Assembly (NCBI GenBank): GCA_039619475.1
Contig: CM077116.1
Location: 34,049,183 to 34,113,182, forward strand
Direction of reading: 5' to 3'
From: Icerya purchasi
Lineage: Eukaryota > Arthropoda > Insecta > Hemiptera > Monophlebidae
Length of the DNA stretch: 64,000 bases
Position 1 is the first letter of the stretch. Each line of letters begins with the position of its first letter. This document shows positions 1 through 11,514 of this stretch, piece by piece. Under the pieces are notes generated by a model. That model did no database searches. It was not told the origin of the DNA and saw only the letters and a list, made by a program, of their open reading frames with translations. Both the position numbers and the translations under genes were made by a program.

Positions 1-1590
1 AACTGTTATGCCATCAACGTATTAATAGTATATATCGTAAAGAATTAAAAAAGTCACTATTATGAAGTGTTTGTGCAATAGGAACTAGAAAGCTGATCCC
101 GATACTTTGAGTTTATTATATAAAACGCTAATAAAGAGCACGTTACACTATGGTTGTTTTTTGTTTGGTTCTGCATCCAGAAGTCTTCAGAGGTTGGATA
201 TTATTTAAAACCAGTGTAATCGTACGATAATAAGAGCCTTACTACCTTCATCCTCGGCTGCTTTGGAGGTGGAAACAAAAATTCCACCACTTACGATACG
301 GAGATCGTTCTTATCTGATAAGTTTGTTCCAAAATTTTTTTCAACATGTAATGAACTAGTGCTAAATACCAAGGAATTTCTGACTGAGGTTTTCTTTAGT
401 TCGACTCCCTAAATTAGCGATTAGTTTCTATCGGCTTCGCAAATTTCACCAGGTAGGAATCAATTTTTTACCGGCAAAATATTTCTTGGATCCCTTTGAA
501 TTTAATGAATTAGAAGTTGAAGTTCATCTATCAAAGTTGGACACAATTAATAACTATGCAAATAGCCTTTCAATAAATATTTTTAATAATTTTCTTAAGA
601 GTAAATGGCCTAATTATCTCTCTATATATACGGATGGTTCAAAAAAGGAGGATGTAGTTGGTGCAGTATTTGTCATTCCGCAACTAGGCGTCATTAAAAA
701 ATTTCTTCTACCTCGTTTGGTTTCAATTTATACGGCGGATTGCATGGCGGTGGAGCGTTCATGTTAACTTCTGTTAACAGCAAAAATATTTTGATTTTAT
801 CGGACTCGAAAAGTTGTTTGATGTCTCTATCAAAAATGACATTCAATTATAAATTAAATTATATATTCGCTTCGATTAAATCATCTGTCTTTTCTTTGAA
901 GCTTCTGGCCTATCAGTGCAATTCGCATGGATTCCGGCTCATGTGGGTATATATGGGAATGAGGTGGCCGACAACTGGGCTAGGAACGCGGCTAGTAATT
1001 GTAGGATTCTACGGCATATCCCATCCGAGGATTTATTAAGTATAATTAGGTTAATGCATAAAAAATATTGGCAGGCTCTGCGGTACAACCCATATACTAA
1101 CAGAAACATTATAAAAAGATCCAAATAAATACCCCTGTCAAACCATGGTATTCTCGGTTGTCATACTCGAACATGTATTCAAGAAATTTCTATATGGCAA
1201 TCTATAGGTTACGCACTGGGACAAATATGCTGCTTGCTTTTCTATATAAAATTCAGTGGATTGATTCCCCGTTTTGTACTCATCCAAGGGACGTAGATAA
1301 AGTGGCTGATGTGGATCACATCTTGAAATGTTCTTATTTTACTTCGTACACTTCTGATCTCCATCAAGCGTTCTTATTATTGAATATTCCGTGTCCATAT
1401 AATATGAATTATATCCTTTCACTACCGATTACATCTCACGCAATCTATGATTTTATAAGAAGTAGGATTCCGGTATAGTCATAGCATAACATACAATTGA
1501 GATTAATAATGGAATGTAACAGACGATGGGTGGAATTTGTATTTAAAGCCCCCCAAAAAAATAAAAAATAAATAAATAAATTTACCTCGG
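1..1590 (+). pseudogene. Decayed non-LTR retrotransposon (LINE) 3' part with RNase H
   Basis: The 3' part of a LINE second ORF, broken by frameshifts and stops. In order: a reverse-transcriptase C-terminal stretch (about 210-420, with ALEVETKIPPL); an RNase H domain (about 600-1010) with YTDGSK carrying the first catalytic Asp, ILSDSK, and WIPAHVGIYGNEVAD; then a C-terminal region (1158-1478) with a Cys/His cluster near VDHILKC, typical of I-group LINEs. A stop near 1478 is followed by an A-rich tail with TAAA repeats near 1547-1581, taken as the 3' end. The 5' part lies off the window or is lost. RNase H after RT is known from I/R1-related clades; the exact clade is inferred. It cannot be active as written. 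Confidence 0.8.
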
Positions 1591-3248
1591 AATTTATAAT
1601 ATTAATGTGCATAATTCTCCAACATCAATGTTCAATAGTAACTTTAAATGTGGAACTGATATCGAAAAAAAAAAAACAAAACCGAATCACAGATAGCGGT
1701 AAATCGGGAAAATAAAATTTAATTTAGTAGCAGAACATACACTAACAAATAAAACACGTAAGAAAAGAAAGAGTTTTGCTTAATATTTGAATTATTTATT
1801 CTATTTTCAAAATTATATCAAATTTTGGCCATTTATTTGAAGAAATGAACAGTAATAATTCTGAAATTCGAAAAATCATAACATTATTATAATTAAATGA
1901 AAAAACGAAATATATTCATTAAATAAATAATACGTACATTTTGTTCGATTTTGTAAGAAATAAAACTGTTCTGCTTAAAATCACTCAAATGTGACTAATA
2001 TTTACTAATTGTATTTTTACCAAACTTTAAAAAAATATGGTAACCATATTTACTAAATTTCAGGGAATGGCTGATTTTAAAAAAAAATTGTCGTTTTTGA
2101 TCATTTTTTTAAATAAAGAGAAAATAAATTTTCTATGACCTAGTCTATTTGAAAGAAATTACCAAGATGCATTCTTTAACTAATAACTTTTTGTACTAAA
2201 ACTAAATATTCGTGGAGAACAATTTTCTTTTAAAACATGAATACATGATATTGAGAAAATAAAAGATCTTTCTGGAAACTTAGAATTTCACTTAAAATTT
2301 AATCATAACTTCTAAATTATTTTGATTAAAATCACAAATTTAAAGTACTTGGGTTTTACATGAAACAAAAGCTGCTTCATTTTAATAATTCTCACGCGTA
2401 CATTGTAAAGTCCTCAAAAACATACAACAAACTTTAGTGGCGTTTAGTTTTAATATTTTAATAACACGAGAGTTAAAATGTTATCGTAACGTATACGATA
2501 TGTTCAACTAAATATAGTGTTTAAATCTCCGATTTTCCTGATCCGCAGAACTGTACAAAAGCTTACACCGATACGATATAAACTGAAGCGGAAACAAATA
2601 AGACATTAGCAGAAAGAAAAAAATAGAATTTAAATTTTTTAGTTATCTCAAGTTATTTTATTCGCAATTTGAATATTTCACTGTTACCAATGACTACAGA
2701 ACTTCCCTATTAAAACAGTTCCGAATTATAAAACTTATCTGAAATCTGACAATTACTTTTGTAATCAAAGGGACCGACTTCATAAAATTTAGGAATTTAA
2801 GCTCCCCAAAAATGTTAATGAGAATTCAGTCTTCCCGGCGAACTGAAATACAGAACAGAAAAACTATTTGTGTTACACCACAATTTCAACTATTATAAAC
2901 TTGAAATATTTTAATAAAATTTCACTCAAGTTTGTTGTATATTTACTATACTTATAATGAACAAGCAGTAGTTGTTAGAAATGTATGGCACTTCAAAATT
3001 TTAATTTAATAAAAATAATACAAATTTGATTAATAATTTATAGCTAAAATCTCAACGTATAAGTTTCAAAAAAGGAACTTCACTCTCGGATTTATATAAT
3101 CGACTTCTGTTTTCGTAATGCATAATTTTAGAAAATACTATTATTATTTACTCCAATAAATAAAATTTTCATCCTTTGATTTTTTTTTTTTTTTTTTATA
3201 TTACAGCTAAGGTCAGTTATAAGTTATTTATTTCAAAGCTTTCGTACA

Positions 3249-3251
<3 letters not shown>
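1591..3251. other. AT-rich sequence without recognised features
   Basis: No coding similarity, RNA gene or clear repeat boundary was seen in this very AT-rich stretch. Short T runs occur near 3180. Confidence 0.5.

Positions 3252-3289
<38 letters not shown>
3252..3289. repeat. (AT)n microsatellite abutting Helitron end
   Basis: An uninterrupted AT dinucleotide run directly touches the left terminus of the neighbouring Helitron. It is probably the insertion target, because Helitrons insert between A and T. Confidence 0.9.
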
Positions 3290-3292
<3 letters not shown>

Positions 3293-3440
3293 CTGACCCG
3301 ACGAACTTCGTACCGCTTTAGAATCAATAAATGTTGTGTTAACATATTAGCTGAATTAAATTTAGTTTTTTATTAAGATAAAATTAATACTCAAAATGAA
3401 TTAAGTTCAATGTACAAAAATCAAAATAAAAAGTATTTTA
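3289..3440 (-). repeat. Helitron 3' terminus, left arm of inverted repeat
   Basis: The terminal segment begins (plus strand) with TTAGCTGACCCGACGAACTT, and its inverted partner is at 5325-5469. A third copy stands alone at 16353-16546. Confidence 0.85.
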
Positions 3441-3462
3441 ATTACATTGAAATGAATGTAAT

Positions 3463-5375
3463 TCACGTGACAGCAAGGCATTTGCCTTTTTTGAAGCGAA
3501 TCGAAATGATTCGCGTAGCATTGCTGCAGTACTTTCTGTTAAACAATTTTCTGGATGGTTTGCACTGGGGTTGATTCCCTCCATTGAAGCACCTTGTGAT
3601 ATACGACACTTTTCGTTTTGTTGTCAGGTGCGAGAACGAACAAAGCGGATGGTTTGGCGACACGTGAACATGCTACGTACAATTGACCGTGAGAGAAATA
3701 TTTATTTTCTAGATTTAGGCCACAAACACTCAAGGATTGGCCTTGTGATTTGTTGATCGTGATGGCGAATGCAAGACGAATCGAAAATTTAATTCGTTTA
3801 AACTCGAATGGTATATTGGTTGTGATCACCGGAATTCTCGGAATGAGAACTTCCTCACCTTTGAACTTTCTTTTGAGTATTGCCGCGTGAATCACATTGC
3901 CCGTGAGTTTTTCACCACCAAACGCGTTCCGTTACATATTTTTGGTTGGTTCAGATTTCGAAGCATGATGCCTACCGAGACAACCTTCAGTTGTAAATTG
4001 TTCTGTGGCAAGTCAGGCAGATCCAATAAGTTTAAAAATTCAATTGGAAGTCGGTTGCTTCGTCTTTGTTTATTACACAGTCGATAGATTTGAAGGAATA
4101 CAGTAGACCAACGATTTGATTTTGAATTGTGAAATTTAAGTGATCTACATCGTTGTTCTTTGCTGCAAGAGTTGCTCGATCACTCAACCAATTGTGATTT
4201 TTGTAGTTAGCAATGATGTTCGGGAACACTATGTTGATGAACTCGTCCTTCGTTCAGACGAAATTACAAAAATTTAGCGGAAACGAAATCAATCCGTTTG
4301 ATTCGTCGACAGGAATACGGCCATTACCGACAGTCAGCAATTGATTGGAGAAATCTTCGGCAGATGAATCGTTTAGCAATGCAACTCGCATGTTTGTCGT
4401 CAACTGAAGTTTCTTCACATAACGCCACAGAGTCGATGATTTGAGGCAAGCGTTTATTTCATCGGCAGCGGTCGATCTTGGAATGACTGGTAGTGTTTAG
4501 CAGAAATCGCCACACAGTATAATCACTGCGCAGATCTTTCATAGTTCGATTGAGTGCTTCCAAATCCGCCTTTGTGTATTCGTCCCGGATGATGATTTAA
4601 CATGCTACCAAAACTTTGGCCATTGCTGAGTGTTTCGCAATGTCGCATGTCGGTTTTTAGTCGTCTGAAGGTTTAACGGCAATTTCAACGCTGAATGAGC
4701 CGTTCCGCATCCTTCTAGCAACGTGGCCGCTATCCCAAAAGAAACAACTACTACAGCAATTTCGGATCTCACACGAACAGCGGCTAAAATCAATGACATG
4801 AAGAATGTCTTCCCAGTTCCATCGGGCGCATCGAGGAAAAATAAGTCAGCATTTCCATCATGAATTGAATTCATTAACGTATCGTACACTTCCTTCTGAT
4901 GCCGGTTCAACAGTGGTACATTAGTTCGAACTGATTGGTTCAATGCATCTCGATCATATTCACGTTCACATTAGAATTCTCGATTGAAAGCGTCGTTCAC
5001 TCCACGATCTGGCGTTGACATTCCTAACTTGAGTAACAAACCGCCGCACATGAGGTAACATATGTCTTCAATCAAAAGTAAAGCCTGGTTATGTATCTCC
5101 TCATTCACCTCTAGATCGTGATTCCCTGAACTGACACGAATTCGATGTAAAATGTCTTCTGACATGTCATCTTTGTACTTGTTCCATTGTTCATATGGAT
5201 TCGATAGAAAGCATGTCGAAATAATGTTAGCAAATAATGCGCGTATCTGACTTGCAAATGCAAAAACAATTGTTTCACGAAAACGAATGGATAATACGCG
5301 AGTAACGGACGGGCGGTACATGTGAACATGGGTTTTTTGTACATTTATTGCACTTAATTCATTATGAGTATTCAT
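3463..5375 (-). pseudogene. Helitron Pif1-like DNA helicase, broken
   Basis: Fragments of one helicase in correct order on the minus strand. 5340-4971: region before the helicase, with SEDILHRIR and LIEDICYLM. 4943-4605: Walker A in FLDAPDGTGKTFF and a following SFGIAATLL motif. 4229-4032: middle part with FPNI, LAAKNNDVD and YKSIDCV. 3895-3539: C-terminal helicase motifs with ITINKSQGQSL and LYVACSRV. Frameshifts near 4950, 4600 and 3900 and several stops break the frame. The first dozen or so codons of the open segment ending at 5375 are read from the inverted terminal repeat, so they are not native coding sequence. The N-terminal HUH nuclease is absent. Role in the family: strand unwinding during rolling-circle transposition. 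Confidence 0.85.
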
Positions 5376-5469
5376 TTTATCTTAACAAAAAACTGAATTT
5401 AATTCAGCTACTAAGTTAACACAACATTTATTGATTCTGAAGCGGTACGAAGTTCACCGGGTCAGCTAG
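5325..5469 (+). repeat. Helitron 3'-type terminus, right arm of inverted repeat
   Basis: Inverted copy of 3289-3440, ending on the plus strand in GGGTCAGCTAG followed by T. It differs by scattered substitutions and a few small indels. Confidence 0.85.
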
Positions 5470-6040
5470 TAGTGAATAAAAAAATTCAATAAAGGCAAAA
5501 ATTAAAGAAAAACGATTTTGTAATCATGTAATTTATAACTGTTAATAAAAAAAAAAAGCTGTTCCATACAAAATGTATGAGAAAATTAATTTTCTTCATA
5601 AATTTTTTTAAAATTTCGTATCGTTTTGGTTGTTTTTATCCTTTCCACAACATTACAAAATCTCCCGATTTCCCGGTTGTATAGCCGCTTTGTATAAATC
5701 ATTTTTTTCCCTTAAATTTCAATTTATTAGAGCCTTCTGCAGGTCTCATAAAGTCGACACCTATGTTGCGAATGCTTATAAATATAATTTTACACAAGAT
5801 CGTCGTAAGTTGCAAAAATACTCATACGCAGACCTTCAGCTTAGCACTCGAAAATATTACAAATGAAATAAAATACCGTTACTTACTTACTCTCAAGAAT
5901 TTAGAATTATTAAGATCATCATTAGCTAGTATTGATTTATAATGAAAAATTTATCCATTTTAGTATTTTTTTTGTAATAGTATAGAGATAACTGCTATAA
6001 AATTTAACCAGAACAAACAAGTTTGCAATATTTTTTCTAT
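5470..6040. other. Intergenic, nothing recognised
   Basis: AT-rich sequence with no supported gene or repeat. Confidence 0.4.
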
Positions 6041-6042
6041 TA

Positions 6043-6285
6043 ACGTTTCAAATAGCGAGGTACTCAATTCATCATCAGAACAAAAACGTAAGTCGTAAAT
6101 GAAAACCCAAGTCATAAATAAGCAAACCTCAATCTTGGATGAGCTGCTGATTAGTTAATTACTTTAATTCCACCAATCACCGTCTTCCAATTCGAATCAG
6201 TTTTTAAACCATCATTTCTTAAAATTGTTATATCTTTCAACTTCAATCGCTTCTCCAATTAAACGTTTGCTTGTAAGAAATAACG
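6043..6285 (-). pseudogene. Penelope-like element tail, copy 1
   Basis: Read on the minus strand this encodes remnants of the end of a Penelope-like retroelement ORF (SNWKTVIGGIK and a leucine/lysine-rich stretch upstream), then the typical tail with CTGATGA (6078-6072) and GAAACG near 6049-6043. The frame is broken by indels. It lies head-to-head with the plus-strand copy at 6286-6605. Penelope elements carry RT plus a GIY-YIG nuclease; only the end of the nuclease-side ORF survives here. Confidence 0.6.
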
Positions 6286-6605
6286 AATATGAAGCAGACT
6301 GAGGACACAAATGAGTCGAAAAATCCGCGCAGCCGAACATATAAAACGAACGCAACACAAAATAAAGTTTCACGACACTAAAATATTAGCTACATTAAAA
6401 ACACGAGTATTCGCATAATCAAAATTGATTCGAAATGAAAGACGGTGTTGGCCGAGATAAAACAATTAACCAATCAGTAGCTCATCCATGACTGCGGGTT
6501 GCCTATTTAAGGCTTGGATTTTCTTTTTTCGATTCACAGTATTTTTGTTTTGATGATGAACAGGTTACCATAGTACGAAACGTTAACAGAAAAAAATTAT
6601 GATGT
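6286..6605 (+). pseudogene. Penelope-like element tail, copy 2
   Basis: The plus strand carries the stretch that in Penelope proteins reads like KSA-x-H-x-R-x-x-H-K-x-x-F-x-D-T-K-I-L, visible here only across frameshifts (about 6320-6410). It is followed by WKTV-like codons and a tail with TTGATGA (6549) and GAAACG (6577). It is the inverted partner of 6043-6285 and related to 15440-15850. Confidence 0.55.
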
Positions 6606-6962
6606 GGTTTTTATCCAAAAACAATAGACATATGATTTTAAACTATCTAGAACAAACAACAACAGGGAGAAACACTTAAAATACAATGAAATAATAAAAG
6701 TAAATTAATGATGAAAATAGAAATTCAGTTTCATAAAAATTAACTTGGTTTAATATTATTTTATTTAGAATTTATATATTTAGTAGAAACTGCTGTTTTT
6801 ATTTCTGTGAAAGATTTTATTGTAGCTTTGTTACATTTAATATTTGTCTTATTTAATTTGTAAATATTTAACTTTATTATTGTTTGGTTCCATATAACGC
6901 CTTATAACACAGTGGTTTCATATTATAAATGCAGTTAGTCGGTGTAAATCTATGGTGAAAAT

Positions 6963-7010
6963 CAGGGCCGTATCTAGATCAAAATTTCGGGAGGGTTACG
7001 AAAATATTTT

Positions 7011-7049
<39 letters not shown>

Positions 7050-7358
7050 GCGTGTGTAAGTGTATGTGTGTGTGCGCGCGCGCGTATTATCATGAAATAT
7101 ATTTATTTATAAATAGTACACTAAAGCCGTTTAGTCAATTATTGTATATGCAATATTTGAACACTACAATAAAAACAAATAAAAAACAGTCGTTTCCATA
7201 GAATTCATAAAAATTTAAATTTTATTTTCTTCTTTTGTCAAAAATTGAAAAGAAACAAATTTATTCTGAATTTCGGTCCATTTAATTCAAGCAGTTATTA
7301 TTTCTCAAGCGTTACGGAGGGAGGATAAACCCTGAAAATCCCCTCAGATACAGCCCTG
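6963..7358. mobile_element. hAT-like MITE with internal microsatellite
   Basis: A 396-base non-coding element with terminal inverted repeats: it begins CAGGGCCGTATCTAG and ends CTCAGATACAGCCCTG. Flanking 8-base segments GTGAAAAT and ATGAGAAT match at 6 of 8 positions, fitting an old 8-bp hAT target duplication. An AT/GT/GC microsatellite sits inside at about 7016-7085. A second truncated copy is at 16552-16834. Superfamily assignment rests only on the CAGGG termini and duplication length. Confidence 0.7.
7016..7085. repeat. AT/GT/GC compound microsatellite
   Basis: A TA run followed by TGTG and GCGC dinucleotides inside the MITE. Confidence 0.85.
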
Positions 7359-10300
7359 ATGAGAATTGCTAATTTTTGATAAATACAAAAATTAACTAAC
7401 ATCACATTGTCCAAAAAATTCGAATTTCAAAGATAATCTAACGATCAGCAAATATCGGTAAACGAAAATCACAGAATTAAACCCTTCTCTCTACGCCTAA
7501 GCAAATTGAAGTTTCATAAAAGAAATACTTGCAGCTATTTGTATATTTAATAAGTCAGCTTTTTAAAAATGATTATTCTGAGGAAACTTAAATCTTTATA
7601 TAAAACAAACATTTGACTAGAGTTTTTGAAATTTTATAAAAGTACATTAGTTTCAATTTTAAACCACTTTCAATTTTTAACAGAGTTAAAAAGGTAATTC
7701 TTTTACTTTGCCCCCTCAAAAATAATTTTCATATTTTCTAATTTTTAAAACCAGAGTGAGTCGCCCTCTTGAAGTAAACAAATATGAGTTTTCAAATTTT
7801 TGTTCTTTTAATAGTTTAAAAGAATTCAAATTTCTAAACTCAATCTTTTAGTGATTAAATACAATATTTGAATCAATGTTACTAATAAAGGTAGATTATA
7901 TTAAAATTAAAAATTAATTTAAAAAATAAAATAAAAATATGATTTCATTGCTGATATAAAAAATCGCGGGAAGTTAATAATACTTCAGAAAACTTTTACA
8001 CGAATACAAATACACAAAAGATAGCAAATGTTTAAAAACAAAGAAACAAATATTCATATTTTCATTAAGAATAATGCACCAGATTTTTCTGATGATTAAC
8101 CAGCTAAATACTAATCTAGTTGAATGTTGTTCAACTTTGAAGTGAATAATATCGTGGGTATAAATCAGATTTCCTAATAACTGTTAGTAGTGAATTCGCT
8201 AAAACAAAATTATTTTACGGATTTATCGATTATAACGGATTTAATGATTTTTTATATCACCTTTGTCATCTTTGATCTTTTTGGCTTATTACTTAATTAT
8301 GTAACAATTAAACTGCCCACTTTTATATATTATCCACGCACATACAGAACGCTAATACCTTTCTAATTCGTAACAATAAATCTAAAGCTAAAAAAAATCG
8401 TTTTGAAAAGGAACTGTAAAATTCAAATAATTATAACAATAAAAGAATTATGAAAATTTAAATGTGTGCAAACATAGAAATTATGTACAATTGTACATAT
8501 TTAATGCAAGATTCTAGCATTATTTCAAAACGACTTTGGTATTTTGATAAATTTAACTATATAAAATAAAAATATGAAAATTCTCCATAAAACCTAGCGC
8601 TGTTTAAATAATGCTGTTTGTTTCTAAATTCGATAAAAATGAATTTCTGTCTATATATTCTCAGGATAGTAAATAGGAAATTCTTAGGGACCCACACGGA
8701 CGGAAACAGAAATCAACAAATGCCAAATGTAAAATTCGGATTTAACGATGATGATAAATATCAAATGACATTCAAATAGAAAAGTATTTTTTACATGTTT
8801 TCCACGTCTTTTAAAATATGTACAGGCTTTATCCACTTAACATTGCGAAAATAAACATTAAACATTAACGACTTCGTCCACATATTTCTAATTAATTTTT
8901 ATTCGAAGGTTGTTAAAACGTATTGTCTGATTTAATGTGCTGTCATCGGTTATTGCAGCTAAATTTACGTATATATAAAGAAAATATTCCAGTACAGATG
9001 TCAAATTTTTAATTCTTGAAGTAAAAGAACTTTTCACAGTGTAATTGAAAATAATTGTTGTTCACAATATTACTTAACAATAATAATTTATATACACATT
9101 CCTTTTTCTCAATGAATTCAATTTAAAATTAATCAGTCCGGTTAATACAAATAATATTTAAATCAGTAGGTTAATGTAATTTAAAAAAAGTCAGATATAT
9201 TCAGTACTTCCGAATATCGTGAAAAATACAAAAACAAACTTGTGTTAAATTTAAAGGGTAATATTAAAATTAAAATCGACGAAAACTTATAATCAAACGT
9301 AAATATTTCAGTTAAACAATCAAAATATAATTTATTATATAAAATTAAGGCAATAATTTATTAAATATAAATAATGACATTATAATTACAAATGTGGTTG
9401 CAGAATAACATCGTGTTATGTAATTCGATCACAATATTTATATATAAACAAAATCTTAGGTTTTTTTTCAATTAAAATGTTTTTAATTCTTCGGATTTTT
9501 TTTGTTAGTGAATATTTCTTTCGAAAATAAAATAAATTTTCCTATTGAACTTCATCTTTCAAATATGTTTAAAAATTCACTTTAGGAATTGAATGAATTT
9601 GCTTAGCATATTTTTTTATGCACTTCTATTAGAATACTAACAAAAGTCATATAACATTACTCTGTAACAATTACCAGTATTTTTATTTCACAATATATAG
9701 ATATATTCTAAAATAAAAAATGAACGCGTGCTCTGAATGCATCCGAGTTTTCTGTCAAATTTTGATAGAAATCTTTTCATTATTTTTATTTATGAAATAT
9801 TTCAAATCTTTCGGTGGTGAAATAAATTTTTATTTATTATTTATTAATTGTTTTAAAATTCAAACAACACATATAATTACATCAATATTTTAAAATATTA
9901 GTTTGAAACTTGTATTTTCTTAAATACTTTTTTTGTATTACTTAATTATTCCTATTAATTTTATAAAGATTAAAAAATGTAAATAACATAATTTAAAAAT
10001 TAAATAAAAAAACTTAACTTTCGATGCATCAATTTACGAAACGACTGATGTTTCAAAGTTTTCTGGTTTTGTATCACGGTTTATTCAGATATTTTTTGAC
10101 AGTACTTACTACACGTAACTATGAAAATAACTTTGCCATTTGTTTTACGTGTTTATTTATTATAAAATGTATTGCATATCGATTTTTTTTGAACTCCTGT
10201 GGTCATAATTCATAACATAATTAATAATTTTTTGAACCCTCGTTGCATACTTCGTAACGAGTTCCTCCAAACTTTACTCGTATTCTCTTTAGTTGCACTA

Positions 10301-11295
10301 ATTATACAGTACACATAAATTTTACTTTTTCATATTTTATTTTAACTCTTATTTTCGTCGTTTAACTAGATTACTCGTTTCGGTATCGTTATTTAAATAA
10401 TAATTTTGTTTCCACACACATCGTTCTGAAAGGTATTTTCTTTTCAGCGGTGTAATTATGAGTTTAATTACCTTCTTTATATTACTGTTTACGTGATACT
10501 TGTTTAATATAACAGAAATAGAAATAATTTACAGATATTAAAATATTTTACTGCATAAAACCAAGTGAAAAATTTATTTAAATTCTAAGTAATTCGTTAA
10601 AAAATAAAAATGAACAATGAATAACAACGAATCGTAGATCAATTAGTGGATCATAGTATTTAAAATGAAAATGTTGTTTTTCGCTTAATTATTCTTGTGA
10701 TTTTTTTAAAACTTCGTTTTATCCAGTTTGAAGTCGGATTAAAAAAAAAAAAAAAAACAAAAAAAACTGCATTATCTCTCAAATTCGTCTATTGACAGTT
10801 ATCCGTGGAAACACAAATTATGTAACGACGAATATATCAAGAATCGGTCCTGCTGATCGAATTATAACACATTTAATAAAAATTAAATTTTTATTGTTTC
10901 ATTCGCTGTTAATAGTGGTTCACAATTCCGGTAATTCATTAAAATAATTCGACTGGTAATTATATTACAAATGATTGCTTATCATCCGTTATTTAGCTTA
11001 ATACTTAAACGTTATAACGAACAGAAACATAAACAGCTTGACAGAAAATTACATATTTTACAAGTCAACAAAACTTTATATTTCTTATTTTAATTTACTG
11101 ATTTCTTTATTAATAATTAATAATTATTTAGACCACACATAATGTTCTGCACCGTAACGAAACGTAAATATCAACTTTGCACAGAAAAATGGATTGTAAA
11201 AATTTTACATAAAAATTAAGAAAGACTGTAAATATTAAAAAATAATTTACAGATACAAATAAAAGATAAAATTAATGCTAATAGGATAATCTTAC
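7359..11295. other. AT-rich region without recognised genes
   Basis: About 3.9 kb of AT-rich sequence. Only short uninformative reading frames are present, and none shows codon or protein features of a gene. A poly-A-like run lies at 10741-10766. Upstream Elk exons were looked for on the plus strand and not recognised. Confidence 0.45.
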
Positions 11296-11514
11296 TTAAC
11301 TAGAAAATTTAATATCGGCGATATTAAATGACGATGAATTCTGCGAAGGTATCGTTGGCATCTGTTTAATCGTCGCCTTAGTGACCAAACTATTACTATC
11401 CTTGGCAGCATTACTGTTACTACTTAACGTAAACACTGAACTCGACGTCGTTGACGACACGTAAGATGATGTAGACGAACTTATTGACTGTGACGACCTA
11501 CCTAGTCCATTTTT
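11296..11514 (-). CDS. Taf9: Taf9 exon 4, Ser/Thr-rich tail
   Basis: The acceptor TTTGTTTTAAG precedes 11514. The tail is serine-rich and ends FSS then TAA at 11298-11296. GTAAGA follows the stop directly, so a further splice or alternative isoform is possible. Confidence 0.75.
   Translation of the reverse strand, partial: KNGLGRSSQSISSSTSSYVSSTTSSSVFTLSSNSNAAKDSNSLVTKATIKQMPTIPSQNSSSFNIADIKFSS

Larger units (their letters stand above)
3289..5469 (-). mobile_element. Helitron-type element, internally deleted, with inverted termini
   Basis: A 2.2-kb element. Read on the minus strand it carries a broken Pif1-like helicase, and its 3' terminus (plus-strand 3289 side) ends in CTAA next to a T, fitting the Helitron CTRR-T rule. 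The opposite edge (5469) ends in CTAG next to T and carries an inverted copy of the same terminus: about 145 bases at each edge match in inverted orientation, with roughly one difference per ten to fifteen bases. Both contain the shared stretch around TTCGTACCGCTT and TGTTGTGTTAAC. Classical Helitrons lack long inverted repeats, so the right edge looks like a second 3' end joined head-to-head. The Rep/HUH endonuclease part is missing. Confidence 0.75.

Noticed and set aside
3571..4087. Plus-strand open frames across the Helitron
   Set aside because: They are shadows of the minus-strand helicase.
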